Shown: positions 17,634-25,668 of the stretch, one piece after another
Numbering within the stretch: position 1 is the first letter of the stretch
Layout of the letters: each line of letters begins with the position of its first letter
NCBI GenBank assembly: GCA_036564195.1
Contig: DATCLA010000292.1
Coordinates: forward strand, 1-51,375
DNA length: 51,375 nucleotides
From: DATCLA01 sp036564195
GTDB lineage: Bacteria; Bacillota; UBA4882; UBA8346
Direction of reading: 5' to 3'
The notes under the pieces: generated by a model
What the model saw: only the letters and a program-made list of their open reading frames with translations
What the model was told of the DNA's origin: nothing
Database searches by the model: none
Program-made: the position numbers and the translations under genes

Positions 17634-18713
17634 TCAAAACCGGTCGATGGTTTTAACCCAGCTGAAAGGATCAGCCGCTTTTCCGTATTGAATGGCGACT
17701 AATTGATGGTACAATTCGGCAGTGATCTGACCCACCCGGTTCTGATTGATGATATGATTTTCACCTTTATAATATAATGAACCGACCGGCGAAATCACCG
17801 CTGCTGTACCGGAACCGAATGATTCGGTCAAGGAACCGTCTTTAGCCCCTTGAATCACTTCATCAATGGAAATCGGGCGTTCTTCAACTTCATAGCCCAG
17901 ATGGCGGGCAAGTTGAATTACGGAAGCTCGGGTGATTCCCGGCAGGATTGAACCTCCCAAGTTGGGAGTTACCAACTTTTTGCCGAAAACAAAGAAGATA
18001 TTCATGGCGCCGACTTCTTCAACATATTTATGTTCCCGGGCATCTAACCACAACACCTGAGAAAAACCTTTCTCCTCGGCTTTGGCTCCTGCTAACAAGC
18101 TGGCTGCATAATTTCCGCCGGTTTTAACGTTACCGACGCCTCCCACTGCGGCCCGGTTATAAAATTCTTCCACATACAGGCTGACTGGATTAAAACCGCT
18201 GGCAAAATAGGCTCCTACTGGCGATAAGATCACATAAAACAGATACTCATTCGCAGGATGGACACCTAGTGACGCTCCCAAACCCACCAGGGTCGGCCGG
18301 ATATAAAGTGAAGTTCCCGGCGCTTTGGGAATCCAGTGCTTCTCTAATTTTACCAAGGTTTCGACCGCCTCTAAAAAGTCTGCCACCGGCACCGGAGGCA
18401 TACATAACCGCTCCGCCGAAGCATACATCCGCTTGGCATTCTCTTCCGGCCGAAACAAAAGAACCCGGCCATCTTCCGCCGCATAAGCCTTTAATCCTTC
18501 AAAAACCTCTTGGGAATAGTGGAAAACCACCGCTGCCGGACTAATTGTGAAATTTTGGTATTGGCAAATTTTCGGTTCAATCCAGCCTTGACCTTTTATG
18601 TACCGCATTGTAAACATGTAATTGGTAAAGATTTTACCAAACCCCAGCTTTCCAGGGTCAGAATATAAGGGTTTCAGTTTCGCCGCATCCAAGCGTTCAA
18701 TGTTAATCTGCAT
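17634..18713 (-). CDS. ilvE: Branched-chain amino acid aminotransferase
   Basis: Class IV PLP-dependent aminotransferase, 359 residues, catalysing the last step of Leu/Ile/Val synthesis. It has the long BCAT2-like form with the N-terminal FGKIFTNYMFTMRY and HYSQEVFEGLKAY. The PLP lysine lies in NVKTGGNYAAS, followed by EVGAMNIFFVFG and LTESFGSGTAAVISPVG. The ATG start has GAGGAGAG about 12 bases upstream. The gene is single, with its own terminator; no other ilv genes are in the window. Confidence 0.95.
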   Translation of the reverse strand: MQINIERLDAAKLKPLYSDPGKLGFGKIFTNYMFTMRYIKGQGWIEPKICQYQNFTISPAAVVFHYSQEVFEGLKAYAAEDGRVLLFRPEENAKRMYASAERLCMPPVPVADFLEAVETLVKLEKHWIPKAPGTSLYIRPTLVGLGASLGVHPANEYLFYVILSPVGAYFASGFNPVSLYVEEFYNRAAVGGVGNVKTGGNYAASLLAGAKAEEKGFSQVLWLDAREHKYVEEVGAMNIFFVFGKKLVTPNLGGSILPGITRASVIQLARHLGYEVEERPISIDEVIQGAKDGSLTESFGSGTAAVISPVGSLYYKGENHIINQNRVGQITAELYHQLVAIQYGKAADPFSWVKTIDRF

Positions 18714-18847
18714 AGTTTAATTTCGCTCTCCTCTCTATTAACACACTCCGGTAAATCTGTTATAATTATAAATTAATCACTATTTCCGGTTTCGCGAATA
18801 CTAATAGCGATCTTATATATTATAGCATATCTTACCTGATCCGGAGT

Positions 18848-18872
18848 AAAAAAATAACGCCGTCACGGCGTT
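18848..18872 (-). terminator. Intrinsic terminator overlapping the stop codon of the small Spo0E-like gene
   Basis: AACGCCG / CGGCGTT with a 3-base loop is followed by a T-run of seven on the minus strand. The loop TGA is itself the stop codon of the gene ending at 18863. Confidence 0.85.
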
Positions 18873-19045
18873 GAGACTTCAATTTTATCCATTAACCTTA
18901 TTAACCTACTCACTGTCAGATCAATTTTAGTTGCCAACGAATACTTTTCATGATCATCCAATTCACTTTGGGTTGTTCCACTTAACAGATCCTGTTTGAT
19001 TGCGCCAACTTCGCGATGGAGTTTTAGCACTTCATTCTCAAACAT
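18863..19045 (-). CDS. Small helical protein, possibly Spo0E-like
   Basis: A 60-residue, charged protein predicted to be largely alpha-helical. The segment YSLATKIDLTVSRLIRL resembles the second helix of Spo0E-type aspartyl-phosphate phosphatases (usual LSxxLDxxI), but Leu-Asp is Ile-Asp and the family SQELD motif is not exact, so the assignment is tentative. The ATG follows GGGGTGATC with good spacing. The stop codon falls inside the loop of a strong terminator, which supports it as a real, monocistronic gene. If it is Spo0E-like it would influence the sporulation phosphorelay. Confidence 0.65.
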   Translation of the reverse strand: MFENEVLKLHREVGAIKQDLLSGTTQSELDDHEKYSLATKIDLTVSRLIRLMDKIEVSTP

Positions 19046-19194
19046 TTGATCACCCCGCTGACAAAATTATTGTAATTCACTTACTGGCGATCCTGCAAAT
19101 CACAAAACCATTAAGATTTTCAGATAGATTTCTCTTGTGTTACAATAAGGTAGCATTTTTATTAAATAACGTTAAATTCCGTTTTTATTTGCCA

Positions 19195-19683
19195 TCAGTC
19201 GACAGTTGACGCAACACCGGTCGAACCAAATCCCCCGGTATTGCGGGTAGTTTGGGTTAATTGGTCTGCTTCTGTCCATTTTACCCGGATGATCGGAAAA
19301 AAACCCAGTTGAGCGATACGATCTCCCGGATTAACTATAAAGTCCTTCGTGCTATCATTTCTGAGCAAACAGATAATTTCACCGCGGTAATCGCTATCGA
19401 TCACTCCCACCGCGTTTGAAAGTGATATTCCGTGTTTTGAGGCCAGACCGCTCCGGGGAAAGACCAACGCTACCATTTCCGGTGAAGGCAGTTCAATTGC
19501 AATTCCGGTCGGGATCCGTCCTTGGGCACCGGCCGGAATCGTAACCGGTTTTTCACAACAAGCGCACAAATCCATAGCTGCCGCGCCTTCGGTAGCATAT
19601 GCCGGCAAGGGAATGGTGGAATTAATCAATGGCGAAACAATTTTTACCCGTACTTTTAAAGCTTTTTCCATTGAGATTATCAA
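19195..19683 (-). CDS. dut: Deoxyuridine 5'-triphosphate nucleotidohydrolase
   Basis: Trimeric dUTPase converting dUTP to dUMP. All five motifs are present: AAMDLCA (1), PRSGLASK (2), GVIDSDYRGEI (3), DRIAQLGF (4) and the C-terminal NTGGFGSTG (5). Start choice is uncertain: TTG 19683 lies 4 bases after AGGAGG, while an in-frame ATG at 19671 is 16 bases away. Both leave the core intact. It follows the M16 protease gene on the same strand, a neighbourhood seen in many spore-forming Firmicutes. Confidence 0.95.
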   Translation of the reverse strand: MIISMEKALKVRVKIVSPLINSTIPLPAYATEGAAAMDLCACCEKPVTIPAGAQGRIPTGIAIELPSPEMVALVFPRSGLASKHGISLSNAVGVIDSDYRGEIICLLRNDSTKDFIVNPGDRIAQLGFFPIIRVKWTEADQLTQTTRNTGGFGSTGVASTVD

Positions 19684-19769
19684 AGATCCTCCTTATTTCG
19701 TGATTCGTCGTTTGCCGTCCGGTGCGAGCATTTTGTCGCTAATTGGTGACACCACCTAAGAAAAACTCC

Positions 19770-21008
19770 TTAATTCTCCGCACCATTACCGAAAGGCCCA
19801 ATGGCTGAGGTTACAAAATGGTCATCTTGAAAAAGTTCTTGTGCCACTTCCAATACTGCTTCACTGGTTACCGCGTCGATTTTGGCCACAGTCTCCTCGG
19901 GAGTAATTAACTTATCATTAAACAGTTCCATCTTAGCCAGACGACTCATCCGGTTACTGGTACTTTCCAAACCCAATAACAAATTACCTTTAATCTGCTC
20001 CTTGGCTCTGGTTAACTCCAGTTCGTTTACAGGCTCAACCCGTAATTTTTTCATCTCCTCACAAATCAACGAACTGACTCGCTCATAATTCTTCATACTG
20101 GTACCGGCGTAAACCGAAAAGATCCCGGTATCACGATAGGAAGAATGACTGGAACCGGTCACATAAACCAACCCCCGTTCTTCCCTCAGTTTTTGGAAAA
20201 GCCGTGAACTGACACTGCCGCCCAGAATACTGTCGAGCACAAATACTGCGTATTTTTGCGGGTTATTCCGGGCAACCCCACGGGTACCGATACAGATGTG
20301 TACCTGTTCGGTATCTTTGTTTTTTTCGAAACATCCCGGCTCCAGAGGGGGCAATTCCGGAATCCGGTTATCCGCTTTCCCTGTCAAACCGGAAAAATGT
20401 TGTTCAATTTCCGGAATAATCTGACTAATCTGGATATTTCCCGCTACTGCAAAAACAATATTATCCGGCGTATAATGATGACGCATAAAGTCTTGAATCA
20501 CCCTGCGGTCAATTCGGGCAATTGATTCTTTGGTACCCAGGATATTCCATCCCAACGGATGGTTTTTCAATAGTCTACTGACAAACAAATCATGAATTAA
20601 CTCGTCGGGAGTGTCTTCGTAGGAGTTAATCTCTTCCAGCACTACCGCCTTCTCCTTGTCGATCTCCGCGGGGTCAAATACCGAGTTTAATAGCATATCT
20701 GATAAAAGATCGATTCCAAAACGGAAATGGTGACTGAGCATTTTAGCGTAATAACAGGTATATTCCTTAGTAGTAAAGGCGTTTAACTGTCCACCGACTG
20801 CGTCGATTGCTTCAGCAATTTGTTTGGCAGAGCGCCGTTTGGTCCCTTTAAAAAGCATATGCTCAACAAAATGGGAGATCCCGTTATAGTAAAAATCTTC
20901 ATACCGGGAACCGGTTCCCACCCAAATACCCATCGATACGGAATGGACTTGGGGGATAGTTTCGCAAACAATCCGCAATCCATTTGATAAAGTTTCGCTT
21001 TGATACAT
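19770..21008 (-). CDS. M16-family zinc protease (YmxG-like)
   Basis: A 412-residue pitrilysin/processing-peptidase relative. The inverted zinc motif HFVEH is in SHFVEHMLFKGT (about residue 50), and the third ligand glutamate is in EKAVVLEEINSYED. The C-terminal half has the usual second M16 domain, ending with LELTRAKEQIKGNL. In Bacillus the homologue lies next to ylxY and ymxH; here dut is adjacent and a YlxY homologue is about 3 kb away, so the cluster is partly scattered. Substrate unknown. The ATG follows AAAGGA. Confidence 0.9.
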   Translation of the reverse strand: MYQSETLSNGLRIVCETIPQVHSVSMGIWVGTGSRYEDFYYNGISHFVEHMLFKGTKRRSAKQIAEAIDAVGGQLNAFTTKEYTCYYAKMLSHHFRFGIDLLSDMLLNSVFDPAEIDKEKAVVLEEINSYEDTPDELIHDLFVSRLLKNHPLGWNILGTKESIARIDRRVIQDFMRHHYTPDNIVFAVAGNIQISQIIPEIEQHFSGLTGKADNRIPELPPLEPGCFEKNKDTEQVHICIGTRGVARNNPQKYAVFVLDSILGGSVSSRLFQKLREERGLVYVTGSSHSSYRDTGIFSVYAGTSMKNYERVSSLICEEMKKLRVEPVNELELTRAKEQIKGNLLLGLESTSNRMSRLAKMELFNDKLITPEETVAKIDAVTSEAVLEVAQELFQDDHFVTSAIGPFGNGAEN

Positions 21009-21320
21009 GTTGGTTGTTCCTTTATTCTCTTAAATTTTAAGAATTTTATAATCCCGAGCAGTATTACCTCAATTAGTGTTTTAGGGTTTCGCTTAAAAAT
21101 GCCGTAATCCTTTTTTAAAAGCAAAAGTTTCATCAGCCTGGCTGCTTTAAAATGGTAATTTGGAAGAGGATTATCTCTGGAATCTCTAAACCGGTTACCA
21201 AACTATTATTGCGTTTTTTTGAATTTTTAAACCGAGACCGACTAAAATGTACATTATCACAAGATGGAATATTATTCAATAGTAAATCCGCCAATTTCAA
21301 AACCAAGGCGATAATCGGGT

Positions 21321-21400
21321 CTTCATAATTTCAAAACTCCATCTTTCAATACAATATATTGGCCAGAAACCGTATAAAGACACCCTATATTGCCGTTAAA
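21321..21400 (+). repeat. Palindromic repeat, degenerate copy
   Basis: Contains TTCATAATTTC, then CAATACAATATATTG and a weak right arm CTATATTGCCGTTAAA. It aligns along its length with the copy at 21653-21755, including the shared TTCATAATT..CAA start and the ATACAATATATTG arm. Confidence 0.5.
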
Positions 21401-21652
21401 AGCGTACTAAACTTAATCGTAGGCCGTCTCAATTACCAGATTTCCCTTGGTCTGGCGAATCTTTTCCGCTTTGTCTTAATGTACATAAAGGTTTACCATT
21501 CAAAGTGCCGAAGATCTTTACCGGTGAATAATTCGAAAATCACTGATCTGTTTTTCAAAGCCTTTCACTTCAGAATTAAATGGGCTAAGCCCTATCCGTA
21601 AAGGTCAGCTTCGAATCGGATTTTCTGAAATTGCCTTTTTAATACAAGCGGG

Positions 21653-21755
21653 TTTCATAATTCCAATACTGCTCCTTTTAACACAATATATTGACAGACC
21701 GGTTTTGGGTAGATACCATATATTATGTTAAATGTTACTGAAGGTAATTATATGA
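21653..21755 (+). repeat. Palindromic repeat, intermediate copy
   Basis: Inner arms TTTAACACAATATAT (21677-21691) and ATATATTATGTTAAA (21718-21732) match in 14 of 15 positions. The right end AAGGTAATTATATG resembles the right end of the best copy at 21769-21880. The outer left end is only partly preserved. Confidence 0.6.
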
Positions 21756-21768
21756 CCGCTTAGATTAA

Positions 21769-21880
21769 GGAATTACATAATTCCCGATTTAGGCTTTGGC
21801 CACAATATATTGATAGATACATCCGGACTAATCCCTATATATTGTGGCCAAAGGGTTTATTAAGGTAATTATGCAATTCC
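21769..21880 (+). repeat. Palindromic repeat, best-preserved copy (112 bp)
   Basis: Terminal inverted repeats GGAATTACATAATT (21769-21782) and AATTATGCAATTCC (21867-21880) match 13 of 14. Inner arms CTTTGGCCACAATATAT (21794-21810) and its perfect complement (21837-21853) form a 17-bp stem around a loop with GATACATCCGG. It ends 58 bases before the GH18 start codon. A near-identical copy in the opposite orientation is at 47120-47232. I see no clear target-site duplication. Confidence 0.85.
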
Positions 21881-21938
21881 CTCAGATGTAAATATTTCTA
21901 AAAATAACAGTGGCATAATTTTAAGAAGGGAGCTCCCA

Positions 21939-23231
21939 ATGAGCGGCAGTTTACTAACTACCATCTTTGCATTGATTTTTTATCTTACTTCAGGCATATT
22001 TGGCGGTGATTCCGGTTCAAAGAGTTCCGGATTGCCGAAGACATCCCTTTCACAATCCAGCTTATATCCACGTACCGGTACTATCAGCTCTAAACAAGTA
22101 AATATCCGTAGTAACGCGTCAACTTCCGCCACAATCATCGGCGCGGTGACTCAAGGGACTCAATTAACGGTTTACGAAGAGAAGAACGGATGGATGCTGG
22201 TGGAAACTCCGGACGCAAAAAAAGGCTGGGTTGCCAAAGGGTTAGTTAACACCAAAAGCGTCTTGAACGCTGCGGTAGGCACCGGTAAAGTTATTGCCGG
22301 CTATTATGCGGAAAGCTCCCTCTTTGATAACAGTGGCTATCAAGCCCTAGCTAATAATCTGGCTAATATTAATACGGTAATCCCCTTTTCCTATAAAGTC
22401 GACCAGTACGGAACAATTAGCGGTAAATATCCTACTAAAGCCGCCAGTTTGGCCAAGTCGGGCGGAAAGAACCTGATTGCCTTAGTCAATAATATTCAGG
22501 GCAACAACTTTAACAGTAATACGATCCATCGAATGTTGACCAGTGCTACTGCGCGTTCCAAGGCAGTTAACGGAATTTTACGAATGTTACTGGAAAATGG
22601 TTACCGCGGAGTTAACATTGACTTTGAAAATGTCCCAGCCAAAGACCGGCTCTATCTGACAGCGTTTTTTCGAGAGTTAGCTGCAGCCTTGCGCCCCAAA
22701 GGTCTGTTGGTGACCGCTTCGGTCCCAGCCAAGACTTATGACGATCAAAAGTCGGATCACTCCGGCGCCTATAATTATCAGGGCATCGCTCCTTACCTTG
22801 ACCAGGTGATAATTATGGCCTATGACGAACATTATGCCGGCGGTCCCGCCGGACCAGTTGCCTCCTATCCTTGGTTTGAAAAAGTGATCACCTATAGCAA
22901 ACGCTATTTTCCAGCTTCCAAAATTGTCATGGGAATTGCCGGATATGGGTATGATTGGTCCAACCGTTCCGGGAAAGCCCGTAATAACGCAGCTATCGAA
23001 TCGTTAATCGCCAAATACAAGGTTACCCCTAAATGGCATCCAACTTACCGGGTTCCTTATTTCACCTATCGTTCCTGGGGGGTCAACCATGAAGTCTGGT
23101 ATGAAAATCTGCACAGTACTGCTGCTAAGGTAAATTTGGTGAAAAAACACAATCTACGGGGAGTGGCAGTCTGGCGCTTAGGTTATGAGGACCCTGCCAT
23201 CTGGAAAGTAATCCGCCAGACGCTTCTGTAA
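21939..23231 (+). CDS. GH18-family glycoside hydrolase with SH3 domain (spore hydrolase-like)
   Basis: A 430-residue exported protein: N-terminal signal or anchor segment (about 5-21), a low-complexity linker, a bacterial SH3 domain (about 46-104, with VNIRSNAST and KKGWV) and a GH18 TIM barrel (about 115-430). The catalytic glutamate is E230 in GVNIDFE; the later strands MAYDEHYAGGPAGP and GVAVWRLGYEDP are typical of YaaH/SleL-type spore peptidoglycan N-acetylglucosaminidases. It is one of few plus-strand genes. GGGAG precedes the ATG by about 6 bases. A role in germination or wall turnover is inferred from the family. Confidence 0.9.
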   Translation: MSGSLLTTIFALIFYLTSGIFGGDSGSKSSGLPKTSLSQSSLYPRTGTISSKQVNIRSNASTSATIIGAVTQGTQLTVYEEKNGWMLVETPDAKKGWVAKGLVNTKSVLNAAVGTGKVIAGYYAESSLFDNSGYQALANNLANINTVIPFSYKVDQYGTISGKYPTKAASLAKSGGKNLIALVNNIQGNNFNSNTIHRMLTSATARSKAVNGILRMLLENGYRGVNIDFENVPAKDRLYLTAFFRELAAALRPKGLLVTASVPAKTYDDQKSDHSGAYNYQGIAPYLDQVIIMAYDEHYAGGPAGPVASYPWFEKVITYSKRYFPASKIVMGIAGYGYDWSNRSGKARNNAAIESLIAKYKVTPKWHPTYRVPYFTYRSWGVNHEVWYENLHSTAAKVNLVKKHNLRGVAVWRLGYEDPAIWKVIRQTLL

Positions 23232-23250
23232 TGGCAAACCGATCCAAATT

Positions 23251-23292
23251 CCGCCAAGGCCGGCATTCCGTTGCTGTTTCCGGCCTTAGCGG
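23251..23292. terminator. Hairpin between convergent genes
   Basis: CCGCCAAGGCCGG (23251-23263) pairs with CCGGCCTTAGCGG (23280-23292), 12 of 13. It lies between the convergent GH18 and deacetylase genes and includes the stop codon of the latter. T-runs are weak on both sides, so termination efficiency is uncertain. Confidence 0.5.
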
Positions 23293-24266
23293 AGCAGTTC
23301 CGATACTGTAACCGGCTGCAGACCGCGTTTTTTTAGGGATTGCACCAGCGGACGGAGTGCCAGCCGCGCCGAGACCGTCGGATGCATCAAGATAATCCCG
23401 CCAGGTTCAATTTTGGTCAAAACTCGGTTTAATAAAGTTTCGGGAGTCGGGTTTTTCCAATCTACTGTGTCCACAGACCACATAACCGTACGGTAGCCCA
23501 ACTCTCCGGCGGTTGCGGCAATTTCGGTGTTGATCTCCCCATAAGGAGGCGCAAACAACCGAGCCGGGGCTTTACCGATGGTCTGGGACAAGAGGGATGT
23601 ATTTTCGGTAATAAGCCGTCGTAACCCGTCCCGCCGCATTTGTAATGGGTGGCCGTGAAACATACCATGGTTGGCCACCTCATGCCCGGCGGCGGCAACT
23701 TCCCTTACCAGTTCCGGAAAGGCCTTAACCCAGGTGCCGACAAAAAAGAAAGTTGCTTTAACCTTTTCTTCTTTTAAAACTTTAAGCATATCGGGAAGAT
23801 GTTCCTCACCCCAGGCAACATTGATTGTTAAAGCAACTTTGGAAAGATTGGGATTACCGTGATATACCGGTTTGAAAAAATCCTCCGAAATCCTTGGAGC
23901 AACCTCGGCCACCTTCAGCTTCAAACGTGAGCCGGCTTCCGCCAGGCATACTTGTTGGACGGTTTCGGCAATGTTTACCCTCCGGCCGGGCCGAGCCGGG
24001 ATGATCTCACCGGTTTCCGGTAAGTACCAAGCATCTCGCGCCTCCCGGTTAACTTTCTCAGCCATCGCTGCAACCATCCTGCTCAGTTCGGCCGGTAACA
24101 TTCCTGCCACATTTCGACCTTCCAGGTAAACACCACTTTTTACTCCAAAAATCTGACGGGCAATCCGGCCCCGGTTGGTTAAAAAACCATAGGCAATAAT
24201 CAGGACAATACCAACTATCATCCAGAAACGCAGCTTTTTTTGATTCATAAAAACAATTCTCAACAT
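23286..24266 (-). CDS. ylxY: YlxY-type polysaccharide deacetylase-like protein
   Basis: A 326-residue membrane-anchored protein with one TM segment near the N-terminus and a NodB-like domain (about 150-320). HGMFHGH and the later RLFAPPYG and IILMHP blocks are present, but the usual catalytic TFDDG is replaced by TINVAWGEE, as I recall for the sporulation YlxY subgroup. That Asp loss makes ordinary deacetylase activity doubtful. The start is ATG 24266; the GTG at 24272 is inside the GGGGGTGG ribosome-binding site. In Bacillus, ylxY neighbours the M16 gene ymxG, here 2.3 kb away. Confidence 0.85.
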   Translation of the reverse strand: MLRIVFMNQKKLRFWMIVGIVLIIAYGFLTNRGRIARQIFGVKSGVYLEGRNVAGMLPAELSRMVAAMAEKVNREARDAWYLPETGEIIPARPGRRVNIAETVQQVCLAEAGSRLKLKVAEVAPRISEDFFKPVYHGNPNLSKVALTINVAWGEEHLPDMLKVLKEEKVKATFFFVGTWVKAFPELVREVAAAGHEVANHGMFHGHPLQMRRDGLRRLITENTSLLSQTIGKAPARLFAPPYGEINTEIAATAGELGYRTVMWSVDTVDWKNPTPETLLNRVLTKIEPGGIILMHPTVSARLALRPLVQSLKKRGLQPVTVSELLR

Positions 24267-24436
24267 CTCCACCCCCGGCTCTATTAGATGGTATTCAAGG
24301 GAGTCAAAGCCTAGAACCGGGCGGCGGTGGCTTAGGCTGAAGCCAACCTAGTTATGGTGCCGGAGTAATAGAGTAAAAATCTTTACCTTGCTGGGCCTAA
24401 AATGAAAGAATCAAGACTGTTACCGGATTTTGACAG

Positions 24437-25606
24437 CTAGTTTCCCTTTACCGGCTCACCCTCCAGCAGTTCTTTAATGAGCCTGGCCGCCCTAGCCATT
24501 ACCTGCGGCGGGCCGCAGAGTTCCCGGACTTTGGCCAGGTCCTGTTTAACCTGAGTAAGCCGACCAGGGTTGCTCAAATACTCTTCCAGCTGGGTCATAA
24601 TATTCACTGCGTTTAACTCTTCAAAGATCAACTCTGGTACAACCGAGCGCCCCATAATCAGGTTGGGCAGCCCGAACAGCAGCGGTTTGCCTTTATGCTC
24701 CGGTGATTCCAGAAGTTTATAAATAAAAAAGGATAATTTCGACATCTGGTAGACAATGACCAGCGGTGTCTGTAACAAAGCTGCTTCCAAAGTAGCCGTG
24801 CCGGAAGCAATTACTGCCGCATCCGCCGCAGCTAACAAGTTATAAACTCCTCCGGAAGTCACTTTACAGGCCACCGGATATTGTTGCAGAATACTCTCCA
24901 ACCAGGACCGATCGATCGAAGCGGCCACCGGCAGGACTAATTGCAACGGGTAGGCACCTGCTAAAGCGGTAGCTGCTTCCAGCATCACCGGTAACAGCCG
25001 GGCCACTTCCTGACGACGGCTGCCGGGCAACAAAGCGATTAATTTTTGGTGCGGTTCAATTTTTAAAGACCTTTTATAGGTTTCCGGAGGCAAGTCCGGC
25101 TTAACCCGGTCGATTAAGGGATGGCCGATATGGACAACATTAGTACCAAACTTCCGGTAAAACTCAGCCTCAAACGGTAACACCGCCAGTAACAGCTTCA
25201 CCCGCTGCGCCAATTTGACCGCCCGGTCCTGGCCGTAAGCCCAGGCAGAAGGAGAAAACATACAGACCACTGGAATCCCCCGTTCGCGGGCAGCTTTTGA
25301 CAAGATCAGGTTCAATCCCCCTGAATCCAGCCAGAGCATCAGGTCAGGGCGGCGCTTTCCCCACTCATTGATCACTGTTTTAATCAGCTGTTTCATCTTC
25401 CGTAAATTTTTAAGCGCTTCGATAAAACCAATCGTACTTTCCTTGGTGGGGTCGGTTAAAATTTCCACTCCGGCCGCAGCCAGCTGCGCCCCGCCAATTC
25501 CGTAAAACTCTGCTTCGGGCAGCAACCGCTGTAATTCCTGTACTAATACTGCCCCATGCATATCTCCGGAAAATTCACATGTCGACACAAAAATTACCGG
25601 TTTCAT
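24437..25606 (-). CDS. lpxB: Lipid-A-disaccharide synthase (GT19)
   Basis: A 389-residue glycosyltransferase of the LpxB family, which joins UDP-2,3-diacylglucosamine and lipid X on the inner face of the cytoplasmic membrane. Family blocks: CEFSGDMHGA (usual GExSGD), STIGFIEAL, MFSPSAWAYG (usual SPxxWAW), HIGHPLIDRV, ALLPGSRRQEV and ASGTATLEAAL. The first block has Cys where most have Gly. No lpxA, lpxC, lpxD or lpxK is in the window. With AMIN-domain amidase nearby it suggests an outer membrane. The ATG follows AAGGAGAG. Confidence 0.92.
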   Translation of the reverse strand: MKPVIFVSTCEFSGDMHGAVLVQELQRLLPEAEFYGIGGAQLAAAGVEILTDPTKESTIGFIEALKNLRKMKQLIKTVINEWGKRRPDLMLWLDSGGLNLILSKAARERGIPVVCMFSPSAWAYGQDRAVKLAQRVKLLLAVLPFEAEFYRKFGTNVVHIGHPLIDRVKPDLPPETYKRSLKIEPHQKLIALLPGSRRQEVARLLPVMLEAATALAGAYPLQLVLPVAASIDRSWLESILQQYPVACKVTSGGVYNLLAAADAAVIASGTATLEAALLQTPLVIVYQMSKLSFFIYKLLESPEHKGKPLLFGLPNLIMGRSVVPELIFEELNAVNIMTQLEEYLSNPGRLTQVKQDLAKVRELCGPPQVMARAARLIKELLEGEPVKGN

Positions 25607-25668
25607 TCAACTCTCCTTACCCATATAAATCCACCTATGGTTAGCAAGTTTACTGAGAATCCGCCTCA

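Larger units (their letters stand above)
21009..21938. other. Repeat-rich intergenic region between divergent genes
   Basis: About 930 bases separate the divergent M16 protease (minus) and GH18 (plus) genes. It carries three related palindromic repeats (listed separately) between 21321 and 21880. The open frame at 21359-21601 lies partly in repeat sequence and has no recognisable product. The stretch 21009-21320 presumably contains the protease promoter, but no convincing -35/-10 pair stands out. Confidence 0.6.

Noticed and set aside
21359..21601. Plus-strand open frame of 80 codons in the repeat region
   Set aside because: It overlaps the degenerate palindromic repeat, has no ribosome-binding site and shows no family features.
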